From assembly GCF_007754155.1 (NCBI RefSeq), contig NZ_CP037423.1, positions 3,348,001 through 3,412,000 of the forward strand: 64,000 nucleotides of DNA, given 5' to 3'. Every line of letters starts with the position of its first letter. The stretch's first letter is position 1. The notes beneath the pieces are model-generated. The model did not search any database. It was not told the origin of the DNA and saw only the letters and a list, made by a program, of their open reading frames with translations. This DNA is from Stieleria neptunia (lineage in GTDB: Bacteria; Planctomycetota; Planctomycetia; Pirellulales; Pirellulaceae). This document shows, one piece after another, positions 23,601 to 30,600 of this stretch. The position numbers and the translations under genes were made by a program.

Positions 23601-26600
23601 AACGATCATCGGCGATGGAGGTAAAGATCACCGGGCGATTCAACGTGCCTTCGGCGATCAACGCGCCGGCACCGCGTTCGACTTCGATCCGCGATTGGTC
23701 CAGTTTGACGACCACGCCGGGGTCGACGACCAGGCGACCGGCCGCACGCGCGACCAGTTGGCCGGCGGGGGTCAAGACCGGACCGCCCGCGGCGCCGGAA
23801 ATGATCAGGTTTTCGCTCAACACGTGTGGAATGTCGGTGTCATTAAAACGACCCGAGACGGTCAATTTGTCGATCGTTGATCCGAGTGACGTCTTGACAC
23901 GGACGAACAGACCGTTGACCGCATTGTCGGCGAGGAAGTTGCCACGGATGTCCGGTCCGATCCGGTCATTGGAGTCGTCAAACGCATCGGGGCTGGCCGA
24001 GATCGCCGGGCTGTTGGCATTGGTGATACGGTTGAACGAAATCGTCGGTCGCGAGTCGGTCACATAGATCGGTGCGAACGGCAACTCGTTGGCGTCGACA
24101 AACACGTTGCCACCACCGTTGTCGATGTCGGCGTGATTGACATAGTTCAGATAAATGCCATTGGCATCCAAATCGGAATCGCCGCGGAACACGATCCCGC
24201 CGAAGTCGCCGGCGGAGGTGCCCGGGCCGACGCCGTCGGAATCGCCGCCGACGGAGTCATTGTGATAGGAACGGAACAGGACCGATTGCTCGGGAGTTCC
24301 CAGGACCTGAATCGACGCGTTGCTGCGGTCCAGGTTGCCCGAGGACGTCCCGGCGTCGAGGTTCGAGCGGCGCATTTTGAACAGGGCGCCGGCTTCGATC
24401 ATCACGTTGACGCCCTGCGGCACCAGGAATTCCGCTCCATCATCGAGCGTGTTTCCGGAGGTGTCTTGCCCGATCAGGTAGGGGCGGTTGTCCAAGGCCG
24501 TCGCGATGTCTAGATCGTCCCCGCCGTTGGCCAGCATCCGCACCGTATTGGGGGTCGCGATCAACGTGGGCGAACCCGCGATATTCAGGTTGTTGATGCC
24601 CGAGAACTGGACGATCCGCGTCGACACACTGACGTTGACCGATGCGTTCAGACGCCCGGCCGTTTTGGCGTTGTTGATCGCCGCTTCGATGGCGTTGGCG
24701 ACATCGGCCGCGGTGTTGGCGGCGCTGATGTTGACCGGATCGGTTCCCAACGTGCCGAAGCGGAACGTCACCACGTTGTTGCCGTCGTCGATGACGAAAC
24801 GTTCGCCCTCGTTGATCGAATCGGCTCCGTCGAGCGGGACGACGATGCGGTTGCCCGCCTGCTGCAGTGCGACTTGGGCCGTGTCAAACGGGGTGGACAA
24901 CCGCCCGTCGCCTTCCGGTCCGGGCGTCGTGTTGTTCTGTTTGCCGACGTAGATCGTCGTGTCCGGATCGTTGGATTGGAACCAGAACGAGTACACGCCG
25001 CCGGGGGTGCCGTCGGCGTCGCCATCGAAGGCCGTGCCGTCGGCGTCGAGCAGCGCGCCGTCCTGGTCGGCTTGGAAGGACAGTTGCAGGTCATACGCAC
25101 CATCGGTGGTGCCGCCGAATCCGGAATCGGGGACGTTCGGGTCGTAGTCGGTGTTACCGGTGCTGCTGATGCCGATCGAGTAGTTGCCGGCTTCGAGTTG
25201 CAACTCCAGGAACGAGTCGGCGCCAAAATACTGGTCGTTGCGGGCGATCAATTGCCATTGTCCGTCGACTTCCTGGTACAGCGACATCGCGGTGTTGAGC
25301 AAGCTGGGGGTGCCCAGCCGCTCGGCGATCGTCTCGGCGCGCAGCTGTCCCGGCTGGGCCAGCGTGAAGCCGTACATGTCGATGTCGGTCGAATTCGGCG
25401 GCACGATTCGTTGCAGGTGCACGATATCATGATCGCCGGGCAACACATCGTTGGGCACACCGCTGCCCATGTTGGACGGGATGTCATAGGAGTGTCCCAG
25501 ACCCAGGGAGTGGCCGATCTCGTGGAACATCACATCGGTGTAGCCGTCGCCGAAGAATCGGTTGGCTTGATCGTAGATGGCTCCGTTTGCCAGCGCGAAG
25601 CTGCCGCTGGCCAACCCCGCCACGCCGTCGTTGGGACCGAGTCCTGGACTGACCGCACGGAAGTCGCCTTTACCGATCATCAGCTGATCGCCGAAGGGGA
25701 CGGTGACCGGGGATTCGATGAATTCATAGCCCGACAGCTGCGCGTAGATCTCAAAGATCTCGCGGATGATCTGCTTTTCCTTTTCGGTGATCAGGTTGAT
25801 GTAGGGATCACCGTTGGTGTCGACGCCGAGGGTGTCGGGGAAGTAGTAGTTGACCACGCGAATGTCGGCGGGGACCGTCGGCTGCGTGCCCTGGGCACCG
25901 ATGTGGGCTTCACGTTGAATTTGGCGGTGTCCCGGTTCGTCTTCGCTGCCGGCCCGCGGCGGGATGGCGATCGACTGCCGACGGATATTGGAGGTGATCC
26001 GCAGATCGGCCGATCCGAGCGTGCCGAGGTCGGTGGCACTGTCAAACGTCGAGTTGTCGTCGTCGGTCGCAATCGGGCTGGCGGTCACCGCGGCGTTGAG
26101 CAGGTAGGACCCCGTCGAGCCGTCGGCACTGGTGATTTCGACAAAATACTCTCCGGTGACGCCGACCGGGAAATTCAGCACGTTGTCCAGGTCGGGACCG
26201 GCTGAGACGCTATCGAGTTCGACTTCGGTTCCGCCGGGGAACTGGAGCAAGCGCAGCCGGGTGTTCAGCCCCGCGGCCTGGGGCGCGACGGTGACCGTCA
26301 GCGTGCTCCCGGCGGAAAGTTGCAGGCTGTAGAGATCGACGTCCGCTGCGTTGTCGCTGACGCCGCCGGCGTCACCGAGGAAGCCGTTTTCGGCAAACGC
26401 GTTGCTGGAATTGAGACTGCCCACCCGGATCGCCGTTGAGGGCGTCGAGTTGTCGCCGCCGGACTGACCGATATCGAGCCGATAGTTGCCTTCGGGAATC
26501 GCCGACTCGAATTTCAACGTGACCCGATTGGCGTCCGAATCATACGTGACGGTTTCGGCAAGCAGGGTCGAGTCATCGGCCGACGTCATCGAGCCCGACG

Positions 26601-27315
26601 TGTTGACCAGCCGATAGTAGGCGGGGTCGATGACCTGCGTCGGATCCATCGGTTGGTCGTCGAAGTAGACGACGATTTCATCGGAGGCTTGCGAGAGCGG
26701 GTTGTAGCTGATCGGCTGGGGAACAACCGCGACCACCTGGGCACCACGATCCAGGCGGAACGTGGTGAATTCGTTGACGCCGCCGTTGAATGCTTCACCG
26801 TTCAAATTGGTCAGCACACTGCCGCCGGAGCCGAACACCTGGATTTGGTAGGTGTCATCGGGCAGCGCCGCGGCCGGGTCGGTCGAGTTGAAGGACGCCG
26901 AACTCGAGGGCCGGAAGACGATGCGTTGCAGGTTGGTCGGATCGGTATCGCCCGGGGTCTCCAGACCGACGTATCCCATCGCGACGTCGATTTCATTGCC
27001 CTCGCTGAACGATCCATCGCCACCGCTGCGAACCAGCTTGACCGAATCGGTCGTGATCGTGCTTTCGTTGATGTCCGCACCGGCGCGGAACTGCAAATTG
27101 AACTCGCTCGGTGCGACGTTCAGCGTGTCGCCGTCGCGGAGCAGGGCACCCGAATCGGGGCGGATCGCGATCAGTTCCGGGCCGGCCAGCAAACGCCGGT
27201 CTTCCAATTGCTGGACGAGGTTCCGGCGCGTTTGAAGACGCTTTTGCACGCGATGCCGATCGTGGCGTCGCTCGGCGAGGTTCCTGACACGGTTACCAAG
27301 GCTTCGAAAGCTCAT
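8647..27315 (-). CDS. giant exported LEPR-type protein with matrixin-like protease site, beta-helix, cadherin-like repeats and dockerin
   Basis: 6222 residues. The N-terminus is basic and carries QQLEDRRLLAGPELIAI near residue 35, a variant of the planctomycete LEPR-XLL motif. A PPC-type domain (about residues 305-415) precedes a matrixin-like region containing HEIGHSLGLGH (about residues 598-608, three His ligands plus catalytic Glu) and a downstream SNMGSG Met-turn candidate, so it is predicted to be a zinc protease. Right-handed beta-helix repeats follow (about 955-1490), then further PPC-like domains, three phage-fibre-like repeats (about 2490-2710), a GEVED domain (about 4080-4260), and about eleven cadherin/Ig-like repeats marked by NDAP/NDRP/NDPP turns (about 4260-6080). 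A two-motif type I dockerin (NPDLNPDVNDDGN and DVNGDKVITPLDALE) sits near 6090-6160, followed by an acidic tail. It is presumably a cell-surface or secreted protein. The ATG start is preceded by GGGATTCCCCG. Confidence 0.9.
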   Translation of the reverse strand: MSFRSLGNRVRNLAERRHDRHRVQKRLQTRRNLVQQLEDRRLLAGPELIAIRPDSGALLRDGDTLNVAPSEFNLQFRAGADINESTITTDSVKLVRSGGDGSFSEGNEIDVAMGYVGLETPGDTDPTNLQRIVFRPSSSASFNSTDPAAALPDDTYQIQVFGSGGSVLTNLNGEAFNGGVNEFTTFRLDRGAQVVAVVPQPISYNPLSQASDEIVVYFDDQPMDPTQVIDPAYYRLVNTSGSMTSADDSTLLAETVTYDSDANRVTLKFESAIPEGNYRLDIGQSGGDNSTPSTAIRVGSLNSSNAFAENGFLGDAGGVSDNAADVDLYSLQLSAGSTLTVTVAPQAAGLNTRLRLLQFPGGTEVELDSVSAGPDLDNVLNFPVGVTGEYFVEITSADGSTGSYLLNAAVTASPIATDDDNSTFDSATDLGTLGSADLRITSNIRRQSIAIPPRAGSEDEPGHRQIQREAHIGAQGTQPTVPADIRVVNYYFPDTLGVDTNGDPYINLITEKEKQIIREIFEIYAQLSGYEFIESPVTVPFGDQLMIGKGDFRAVSPGLGPNDGVAGLASGSFALANGAIYDQANRFFGDGYTDVMFHEIGHSLGLGHSYDIPSNMGSGVPNDVLPGDHDIVHLQRIVPPNSTDIDMYGFTLAQPGQLRAETIAERLGTPSLLNTAMSLYQEVDGQWQLIARNDQYFGADSFLELQLEAGNYSIGISSTGNTDYDPNVPDSGFGGTTDGAYDLQLSFQADQDGALLDADGTAFDGDADGTPGGVYSFWFQSNDPDTTIYVGKQNNTTPGPEGDGRLSTPFDTAQVALQQAGNRIVVPLDGADSINEGERFVIDDGNNVVTFRFGTLGTDPVNISAANTAADVANAIEAAINNAKTAGRLNASVNVSVSTRIVQFSGINNLNIAGSPTLIATPNTVRMLANGGDDLDIATALDNRPYLIGQDTSGNTLDDGAEFLVPQGVNVMIEAGALFKMRRSNLDAGTSSGNLDRSNASIQVLGTPEQSVLFRSYHNDSVGGDSDGVGPGTSAGDFGGIVFRGDSDLDANGIYLNYVNHADIDNGGGNVFVDANELPFAPIYVTDSRPTISFNRITNANSPAISASPDAFDDSNDRIGPDIRGNFLADNAVNGLFVRVKTSLGSTIDKLTVSGRFNDTDIPHVLSENLIISGAAGGPVLTPAGQLVARAAGRLVVDPGVVVKLDQSRIEVERGAGALIAEGTLNRPVIFTSIADDRYGGSGTFDSDPTSSSSPAPGDWGGLYFGQSTSGSIDNALIAYGGGSTPIEGGAVPFNAVEIHQAEVRIANSTLQSNAGGGGGGTRNGRGGHSDAAIYVRGAQPIIVDNTIIDNDGPAININANSMLSVTQRDSGRSTGRIDRYSQFDDNRGPLVRLNELDGNSINGMQVRGELLTTETYWEDTDMVHVIAGEVVVGNHHTYSGLTLQSSNSESLVIKATNGSAGFTATGSPQEIIDRIGGTIHVLGTPGHPVVLTSLADDSVGAGFTPNGALNSNTNNSANPTTGSAGQWRGLLFDEFSNDRNVAIVREAENPLTNGRDVNSNVVVAQNLGVIAPDQKSGDENRRLGFVVKGYISPTSPDDVDVYSFNGTAGTEVWLDIDRTDTNLDAIVEIINASGTVLARSVLSGDADPGNLNADTLIKNPLLGGDHYTQNFRDPGFRYTLPGTPGQTGTYFVRVRSNPATLGDVTQLRGESRGEYQLQIRLDQVQEFPGSTVRYADIRFAETGIDVRGLPAHSPLIGEAGETNAANQTFDQAQQLVNLLETDLAALGISGNISSETDADWYRFDLEQTGVQVIPGVNDSAGTIAVVLDLDYADKAVRADTTVAVFNEDGDLVFIGRESNVEDDRNASADGSIDDLSRGSLGTKDAYIGPIHLTPGGEFYVAVMSDRLLPTALTGVFQANPANQGNGLVRLEPVNSVSRIVEDHLGFQGYSSRGIDILPETPQGLFDINTLSGVGMNVKPFTLQDVALYVATDEPENDNSNRNSDHLYTVDPFQSSRWLTRVTDGGGINGGVNDVQDVVIRTDGRMYGYQRLNNNASSVGALVNIDPETGDITQVGVDNINGQTPTPNTSSYSNQIQDNISRVRRADQFTTSDEVDALTFRRVGTTGPAAAPTPIYDVYYAVRESDNSSKLYLATEDGDATLTFNARNTYGVKGDIQPADVAYQTYSLTVRGTPPANGATPQTTIRIKSKIAGLAGAFDLVINPNRPNNTNAVVNVAGNTITLTLGGTGGPPITGAPTAQAIVDEINNDPVASQLITAVIYSGNADNRGNGAPGTPAITSSAVLTTAASDGADGPLVGRVTGLSFANFFGTGNLYGVTDAGEFLEINPSTGDVINRVDATNAIGVPNLEFQGLSLGPQNVEDGAYKNALFAVTADGQLVAFDTSGNGFVAFESGGAAQLLTTGAGPDGGFFTLTTDAGLFGRQTTDPIASDAPSYLSVNETQTINTTGSGTGGTFTLSMVVDQGAITSPAFDIDATQTLITVQDASDFPATPFNIQIGSEQMRVDSATGNAWTVTRGINGTFATAHADTATVFEKVTSVTTSSLSLPTSDFLSAAINDTTLTIPVFDASAFPAVPFTIRIQDEEMQVNFVDTIANELTVDQRGDNGTAAAHHTNFRSVEIVSDTLTVLDATPFPSSGGFNIRIGNEDLRVTGVVPNPGDAGAEFSVIRGANGTSPANHAFGSDVARVDTTVPIPYNAPNFQIRSAIAALPFVGGLGNVDVTGGPLNGLAVSNSVSIEFIGALAAKDLPLLTSDDTGLVGDEIQQISLDPDINDGDFELSFLGATTLPLDWDASASDVELALENLATIGPGNVIVTGTTLDAGPLSIRFTGDLQDSNVPLITVPAATENLLQNEIQQFNVTGGPNGGTFTLDFDDGTNVVPSAPINWDDAVGAVATALNSIPALTGNIIVTGTGPLPGGTITIEFTGTLASTDVAQFTFNNALTGGTAPTIAVTTVQTTNAPAPSIVETRAGINVDAPVAAGTDGILSVRDALVGLPNFNPADVMAAGVLNPPGNGVLLNFVGQYAGIDLALLEIDNSLNLPSTFADITEQAAVGSGVAGSFIMDVSGLNGFGADAIGLAFSPLDFNLWHPTSLRGTDAGHGINEAEDDTRVPDETSEAYDTPGSFRNFDQDEGGVSYQFGLEQWVLNQNSDSEHYLQYLPGVNAQYGILTTEFHADLSSNPAIVGDVGNGVQGSYNLPGGGYGTLETGAFDLDGSVPADRPTLYFSYFLETEGHDGSDLDSDDEDPFRDSARVFISADGGATWDLVASNNSQLSDPDPTDFGGTAELPGFLSHLSDAGLNSLTPRQQSQQIVQELFDNTGQWRQARVDLSQYAGLSGLKLRLDFSSAGSVNDATLGRIDNEYNPLAATDNAPFGEYVSTTNNARSIRSLDNQHQGFFVDDFIIGYAERGEMVTGTNGDSGLTNLYAGTSRTRDLDPEQFPDIVNGPYQLEIRRTDEHVVLTPLGPVVGAIFDTNDRHVDEASETAFLPFEPATFVPSLVPEDTSVLGGFTASEIEPWSVTATNPSTGTNSLESGPVGTNRVSIFEVTRAELGSLSDTAGVIRFSYDVNSALETHGLRFLIDGVPQRLVNDSGEEPVADPTLASGVTGYVTAEFTFGSGNPTFAWVYDFTDTAPPQGDNRAFIDNVQLLQGGTGLLADRNRERAQGNLILDSNFISNSSILGINVEPGTTEAGSSVPHPGSTINFPQLNTQRLVPGVVIQNNVISGSSGIRFAGETTAVPQRPVPFGRLLNNTLVGDGQTGTGIEIVGLASPTLMNNLITDFNQGINDGGTGTVIRSNFFQNNANNGNTGSGALTAPATAPLFLDAANGNYYLNSTSAAVDSSQNTEQDRQNYLTFKTELGIPASPINAPLRDAFGQLRVDPNASALGDRGALEDTDVDAPYAVILTPVDNDSEGNDRDPSDTVVWVTDPLLENFTIFLGDGRDPNSPFEGTGVDGLTVDDPNDDTISDRAIEITQNGIPLVQGVDYVVGYNELSGILRLTPLSTLWEPSSVYIINLDNSLIADRAGNLLRSNQRSGNTRFTIIIPDVEIDFGDAPDTYRTLLASDGPRHVIAENGMPILGVAIDGDNDGNPSVGAVGDDFTGTGGDDDGLAVGSFQGTLATTAGLILADGTVSPTTDSADVIAFLDRNDRAGAVLPITVTGSGKLDIWVDLNIDGDFLDQGEKLISGLDVVDGVNQVRVFTPATAKTGLTYARIRISEAGSFDPFGLAIGGEVEDYQVSIVDVAEPLPDHDGYTVDEDDVLVVDGTTGSQPSLMDNDSLPADEFVHSLVVIDAPLKAGTTDTYLTTWGEVRLDDASLGLFTYTPNSDYHGSDSFRYRISKQRNDGPEADANGVFATVNIDVAPINDAPLAVDANLVALEFQPGQSPANQPQEFLASQLLVGAIADDDIMIPSSPWDESNQIASLRVISVTVGGVTIDANNQAAIGTTPQFGTIWADFATEAADPNDPTTFERTFITKIYYQGADYFNSDNLRADSDPRILDMFSFTIQDDGRSLLNGNPVAGTPRTDDADASILVAPRNSDPVLSSDLVSITNDRFKNFYLDQNLQFPVPTEDNQLIIPAAFLLANDVPGPAVTIDPLDPFVAADEVLGVNGNDGALEIISVSMDPRFGTVEIDAASGDVLFTPADDIYGQVEFTYQVQDMGVDEELDGTRNVVPRMATITSTIFIEPVNDAPVAYDRALGMTEAVEPAGPNLLTFTATDLLDGVSPITDSPITTTVDSITLVDGNALVDGQTLVITDANGQPTVVELSTSATASIGTDLLLTYSVSDLADDLATNLATLLVNAGLTGTASGATVTLTGTTSIVVTELPDVPGDFDVNLGTPYDESEQTIRIVSFTTPAGNVTVASGFTGTETLATPEGGLLTLNFANGAFTDGTYQPAVDYNRLSPFQPFDQFTYGIADDGRTTLPIAQIVVGLPEETSIQEATVTITVDPANDFPFIENVDSVDVPEDPTPAEATINNVFTTVLPGPQTAEDELQDQGRPTVDRLTGIQVTDPRGVMADLPIVTATGGLTVFPNADLVGEVIYVFTFTDDHPTDAKSTDVTVTVNVRPVNDPPQFNPDVTGTSDNNGADDQYTVAEVIDPNTNQIIDGTITYTLKEDNTQALGDVDTPFFIPLRRDPGVSGYNRVGLLDVFVVGPDNEADPNIEGGNQTLSLDQIPTRTALGGTLTLGVDSFGNPGVFYDPPVNYNANIGPVDSFSYTVIDDGTTHDGSGFTPNPRTAANLVQFVLNPVNDRPQFEVNLLPVNLGDPNSPLRNIEVIEDSDPITFDNFAFDIEPAPPSTAFDEVDVINGQTVQFTVSPLSFDASMSGDYFSTFPQVSPTGVLTFQPAADVFGSFDFEIVLVDDGADDLARGDLNKSNPVTITIDVLPENDPPVVRTDVDPLEFSINEDGTLDIFNVGVGNDRGLLDVFAVGPANEGQDLTPGGNQTLELKEPTPLQTARGGSITQIRDGGGALIGLRYTPRPNFVGTDSFIYTVTDDGTTVDFGTGGVERFDPQIAANSVSIIVNPVNNTPQYSGPVNVIVDEDAGPVTIDDWAVNVLPGPRTALDELASQDVFFTVTQIAGDPNLFASAPVAVVDGDADTAQLLFEPAGDANGIASFEVILTDVPTDGTPAASTAPRTFTLRVNAINDRPTFDRADNPITVNEDSGPYSQPWASNISPGPSDESSQTVRFEVSTPVDSEDLFQQLPAVSDDGILRFIPAANANGTVDLTVTAIDSLGGTSVQELLRLVITAVNDRPVAVADNVPEGGEDEVSEDAVLTLSVARLLANDIDPDINNPGDTLTVVMPAESFSLSGARVLYDQATGTITYDPSTSIALQALTEGSTGVDAFNYRVVDSEGLQSNIVSVAVTVSGVNDAPIALPDNPTLNPDGPTVIEVLANDSDVDGSLNPASIEITLQPAFGSLSISNDGVITFTAFQSFALEDVFRYRVADNDGQFSAEALVTISANAAPIARDDQAGTFVNETFAINVAANDQDPDAAAGAPNRGLDLTSIQIVTSPLSGDVVPLGDGTIRYIPADGFIGIDSFTYTIADTSGRVSSPGTVQVQVVGSRLQNPDLNPDVNDDGNITPIDALLVINRIARGTTGSIPVEDDDFGPPYYDVNGDKVITPLDALEVINELQRRQSVGGQGEQVEGEQVGFIDNSDDAPAALVSDVIDLIALDDDDDEDDRLNALDAAFGDLI

Positions 27316-27696
27316 CGGGGAATCCCAAAAATCAAAAATGATAAAACAAGGTGGCTCGACGAGGGCTTCATCGAGTGGTGTCGGCGCCGGGCCGCCGACG
27401 AAAAATTCGGCTCAAATCCAGCAGGGAGTGTTCAGTCGCTCGCGAGGGCCGAGCACAAGTGTAGGGGCCTGGCGCGGCCGAAAGGGACGCGGCGGCGGTG
27501 GTTTGAATTGCCGTGTTGTCGCATCAGGGAGTGCAAACGAACCGTCACGAGCGAGGCCTTGGGGGTGCAAACGTTTAGTATAGTAAGGGGAACTGAACCG
27601 ACAAACGGCCGGCGAGTGGGTTGGCGAAAACCGCGTTGGCGATTTCCGCCGACCGCCGGCGACTGGGGGGGACAGCCGCAGCGGCGTTCAGGATGG
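27316..27696. other. spacer between the two giant genes
   Basis: This 381-bp stretch holds no gene. It is GC-rich except for a short AT-rich patch that contains the candidate promoter at 27577-27604. The length and the promoter-like patch suggest that the downstream giant gene has its own transcript. Confidence 0.5.
27577..27604 (-). promoter_or_regulatory. candidate sigma70-type promoter of the 8647-27315 gene
   Basis: On the minus strand TTGTCG (27599-27604) is followed after 16 bp by TATACT (27577-27582). It lies about 260 bp upstream of the start codon, so the mRNA leader would be long. The same -10 and spacer occur upstream of the paralogous giant gene. Confidence 0.35.
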
Positions 27697-30600
27697 TCAA
27701 AGTTCGAACGAGCCCTCCAGCTCCGTTAAAAAGTCGCTGATCGCGTGATCGATCGTCTCTTCGCTGGGCGTTTCGGCCGAGCTCTCGATCAAAACCGACC
27801 CGGCTTGCTGCGACGAAACCGGTTCGATATTGATGCCGGCGGTCAGCAGGGCATCGGTCGAATCCGCGATCGTCGACGATTCTTGCTCTCGCTCGATCGG
27901 CCGCTCGACGTTGGTCGTGGGCAGGAAGTCCGAGTTAGCCGTTGCAAAAGAAACGGTGCTGGCCGTCGAAAGTTCTCGAACAACCTGTTCGCCTTCGCCT
28001 TGACCTGCGTTTTGCGCCTGCGCGAGTGTGTTGATCACCAGCAGGGCATCGAACGGGTTGACGAAACCGTTTCCGTCGACGTCGTAGAAGTCCGGCGGGC
28101 TCGAGCCGATGTCGCCCACGGGGACTTGACCGGAAGTCGTGTCGCGGCGTCCCAGGAAGTTGATCACCCGCAGGGCGTCGATCGGCGAGATGTTTCCATC
28201 GGCCGTGACGTCGGATTCCATCCCCTGGACCGGGTTTTGGTAACGCGACCGTGTCAGAGTCAGCGTCACGGTGTGGAATGCACTGTACCGTGGCGAGCCG
28301 CTCGATGGGTTATCGACGACACGGTAGGTGAACGTGTCGACCGAGCCGACGTCGCCGGCGTTGCTGGTGTAGGTGAACGTTCCGTCGGCGTTGAGGTCCA
28401 GGGTTCCGAGCCCCGGTGGAGTGACGGTGGCCAGATCGACCGCAATCGGATCGCCATCGGCATCGCGGTCGTTTCGCAGCAAGCCGTCGGCCGGATTGAG
28501 CACGCGAAGGATGGATCCGATCGCGACGTTGTAGCCGTCGTCGAAGCCGACCGGCGCGTCGGGGACCGGATTGACCGTGAAGGTGAAGCTGTCGCTGACA
28601 CGGAAGGATCCGTCGCTGGCTTCGATTTCGATCGTGACCTCACCGAATTGATCTGCTTTCGGCGTGATGATGATCTGGTCACCGTCGAAGTCGATCGTAC
28701 TGATCAACGGATGGTTGGCGATCTGGGTATCCGAGGGACGGATGATCGAACCGAGCCTGGCGACGTCGTAGGTCAGTGTATCGCCATCGGGATCGCTGAA
28801 GACGCTCGTCAGCTGGCGGCTGGTCGTTTCGTCTTCATTGCCGCTGAGCGGATCGAGCGACCCGATGATCAGGGGCGAATCATTTTCGTTGATGATCGAA
28901 ACGGTGACCTCTTGCTCGGTCGTGACGTTGCCGTCGAAGGCCTGCACGGTCAACGCGACCGTGCCGAACGCGAACGCCGGTCGTGTCAGCGTCAACGTGC
29001 TGGCCTGCAAATCGACCTGCACGATCGATGGATTGCTGCTGGTGACCTGATAGGACAGCGTGTCGTTCTCCGGATCGGTGAACCAGGTGTCGAGGTCGTA
29101 CACCGTGGATTGAGCATTCGGTTTGCTTTCGGCCAGCGAGATCACTTCGACCGGCTTGTCTTGTGCGTCCCGTTCGCCGTCGACCCCTTGGAAGATCGGC
29201 GCGTCGTTTTCGCCGCCCACATCGATCGTGACCAACCCGGTCGATTCGGCGCCTTCGCTGTCGACGATTCGATAGGTGAAGCTGTCCGGACCGCTGAACA
29301 GGCCCGGCGGCGTGTAGACCAGTTGTCCGCCTTGCTGTCGCACGATCCCGCCGCGGGCGGTTCGCGTCAGTGGGGCCGTCGTTGGGAACTGACCGGGCAC
29401 CAGACTGATCGTTTGATCGCCCTCGTTCAGGGGGCCGGGGCGGTCGTTGTCGAGGATTCCGACCAGACCACCGCCGCCGATGATTGCGATCGGCAGGTTC
29501 TGGTCTTCGGTGGCGTTGAAGGAATCGTTGCCGGCGATCGGCGGATCATTGACCGCGTTGATCGTGATCGACACGGTGCCCGGCTTGTCAGCGGCTTGGG
29601 AGATCAAGTTGCCGCCGGGGACATCCGCAACGACAAAGTTGAACACATCCGGGGTGTCGCCGTTGTAATCGGTCGGCGGCGTGTAGCGGACGCCGCGTCC
29701 GTCGGGCAGGATTTCCAAAATGCCCCCGAGCGACGAGATCGAATCGCCCAAGTTCGGGCTGGAGACCGATTGGAAGATCAGCTGTTGATTGAGCTCGTTG
29801 TCCGGTCCGGCCGCGTAGAACGGATCGATCAAGTCTTCGGCAAGGAAGATCGTGACCTGGTCTTCGTCGATCGTCGCCGTGGTGAGCACGTCGGTCTCGG
29901 TCGCGAAGGGTTTGTCATTGACCGGCAACACGTCGATCGTGACGGTGATCGCCGTATCGTTGACCAGTTGCTGCTCCGGATTCGATTTGATGTCCGTCAC
30001 GCGGGCCAGGAACGAGATGCTTCCGTTGAAGTTCTCTTCGGGCCGGAACGTGAAGGTCCCGTTGGTGTTCAGATCCAGTTCGCCGGCGAGTGTTCCGTTT
30101 TCGGTGAACAGGTCGCGGACGGTGGCGTCTTCGGGCAGGATCGACACGGGGTCGCCGTCACGATCAAACACCCCGACCAACAATCCGTCATCCGACGGCA
30201 CCGTTCCGGTCAGGTTCCCGTCGATGTCCAGGGCTTGCAGGACCTGGCCTTCGTCGACGGTGAAGCGTCGGGTGGTGGTGTTGTCATTGAGCTGGGGCGG
30301 CTCGCCGTTGAGCAACAGCACCTGGTAGTCTTCGACTTCACCGCTGAGCGACAATCCGACCGGCGAGAGGTTGCCGGTTCGCGAGAACCGGAATCGCGCG
30401 GTGGTGTAGGTCGGGAACAACGGTGCCGGCGCCGATTCGGGAACGTACGTGTCGAAGGTGAACGATCGCGATCCGTCACCGGTCAGCGCGAGCGAGGTTC
30501 GCGGCAGCGCGGTGTTTGGATCGGCACCGGGATCGAAGAACGCGATCGCTTCGCTTTCGCTCCAGTCGCCGTCGCCGTCGTAGTCGATCCAGCCTTGCAG

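Noticed and set aside
19420..23880. A 1486-codon open frame on the plus strand inside the giant gene
   Set aside because: It runs antisense to the well-supported giant gene, has Arg/Gly/Val/Asp-rich, domain-free sequence, and arises because the high-GC codon use of the true gene avoids stops on the opposite strand. The same holds for the 1357-codon frame at 27745-31818, the 817-codon frame at 41104-43557 and others.
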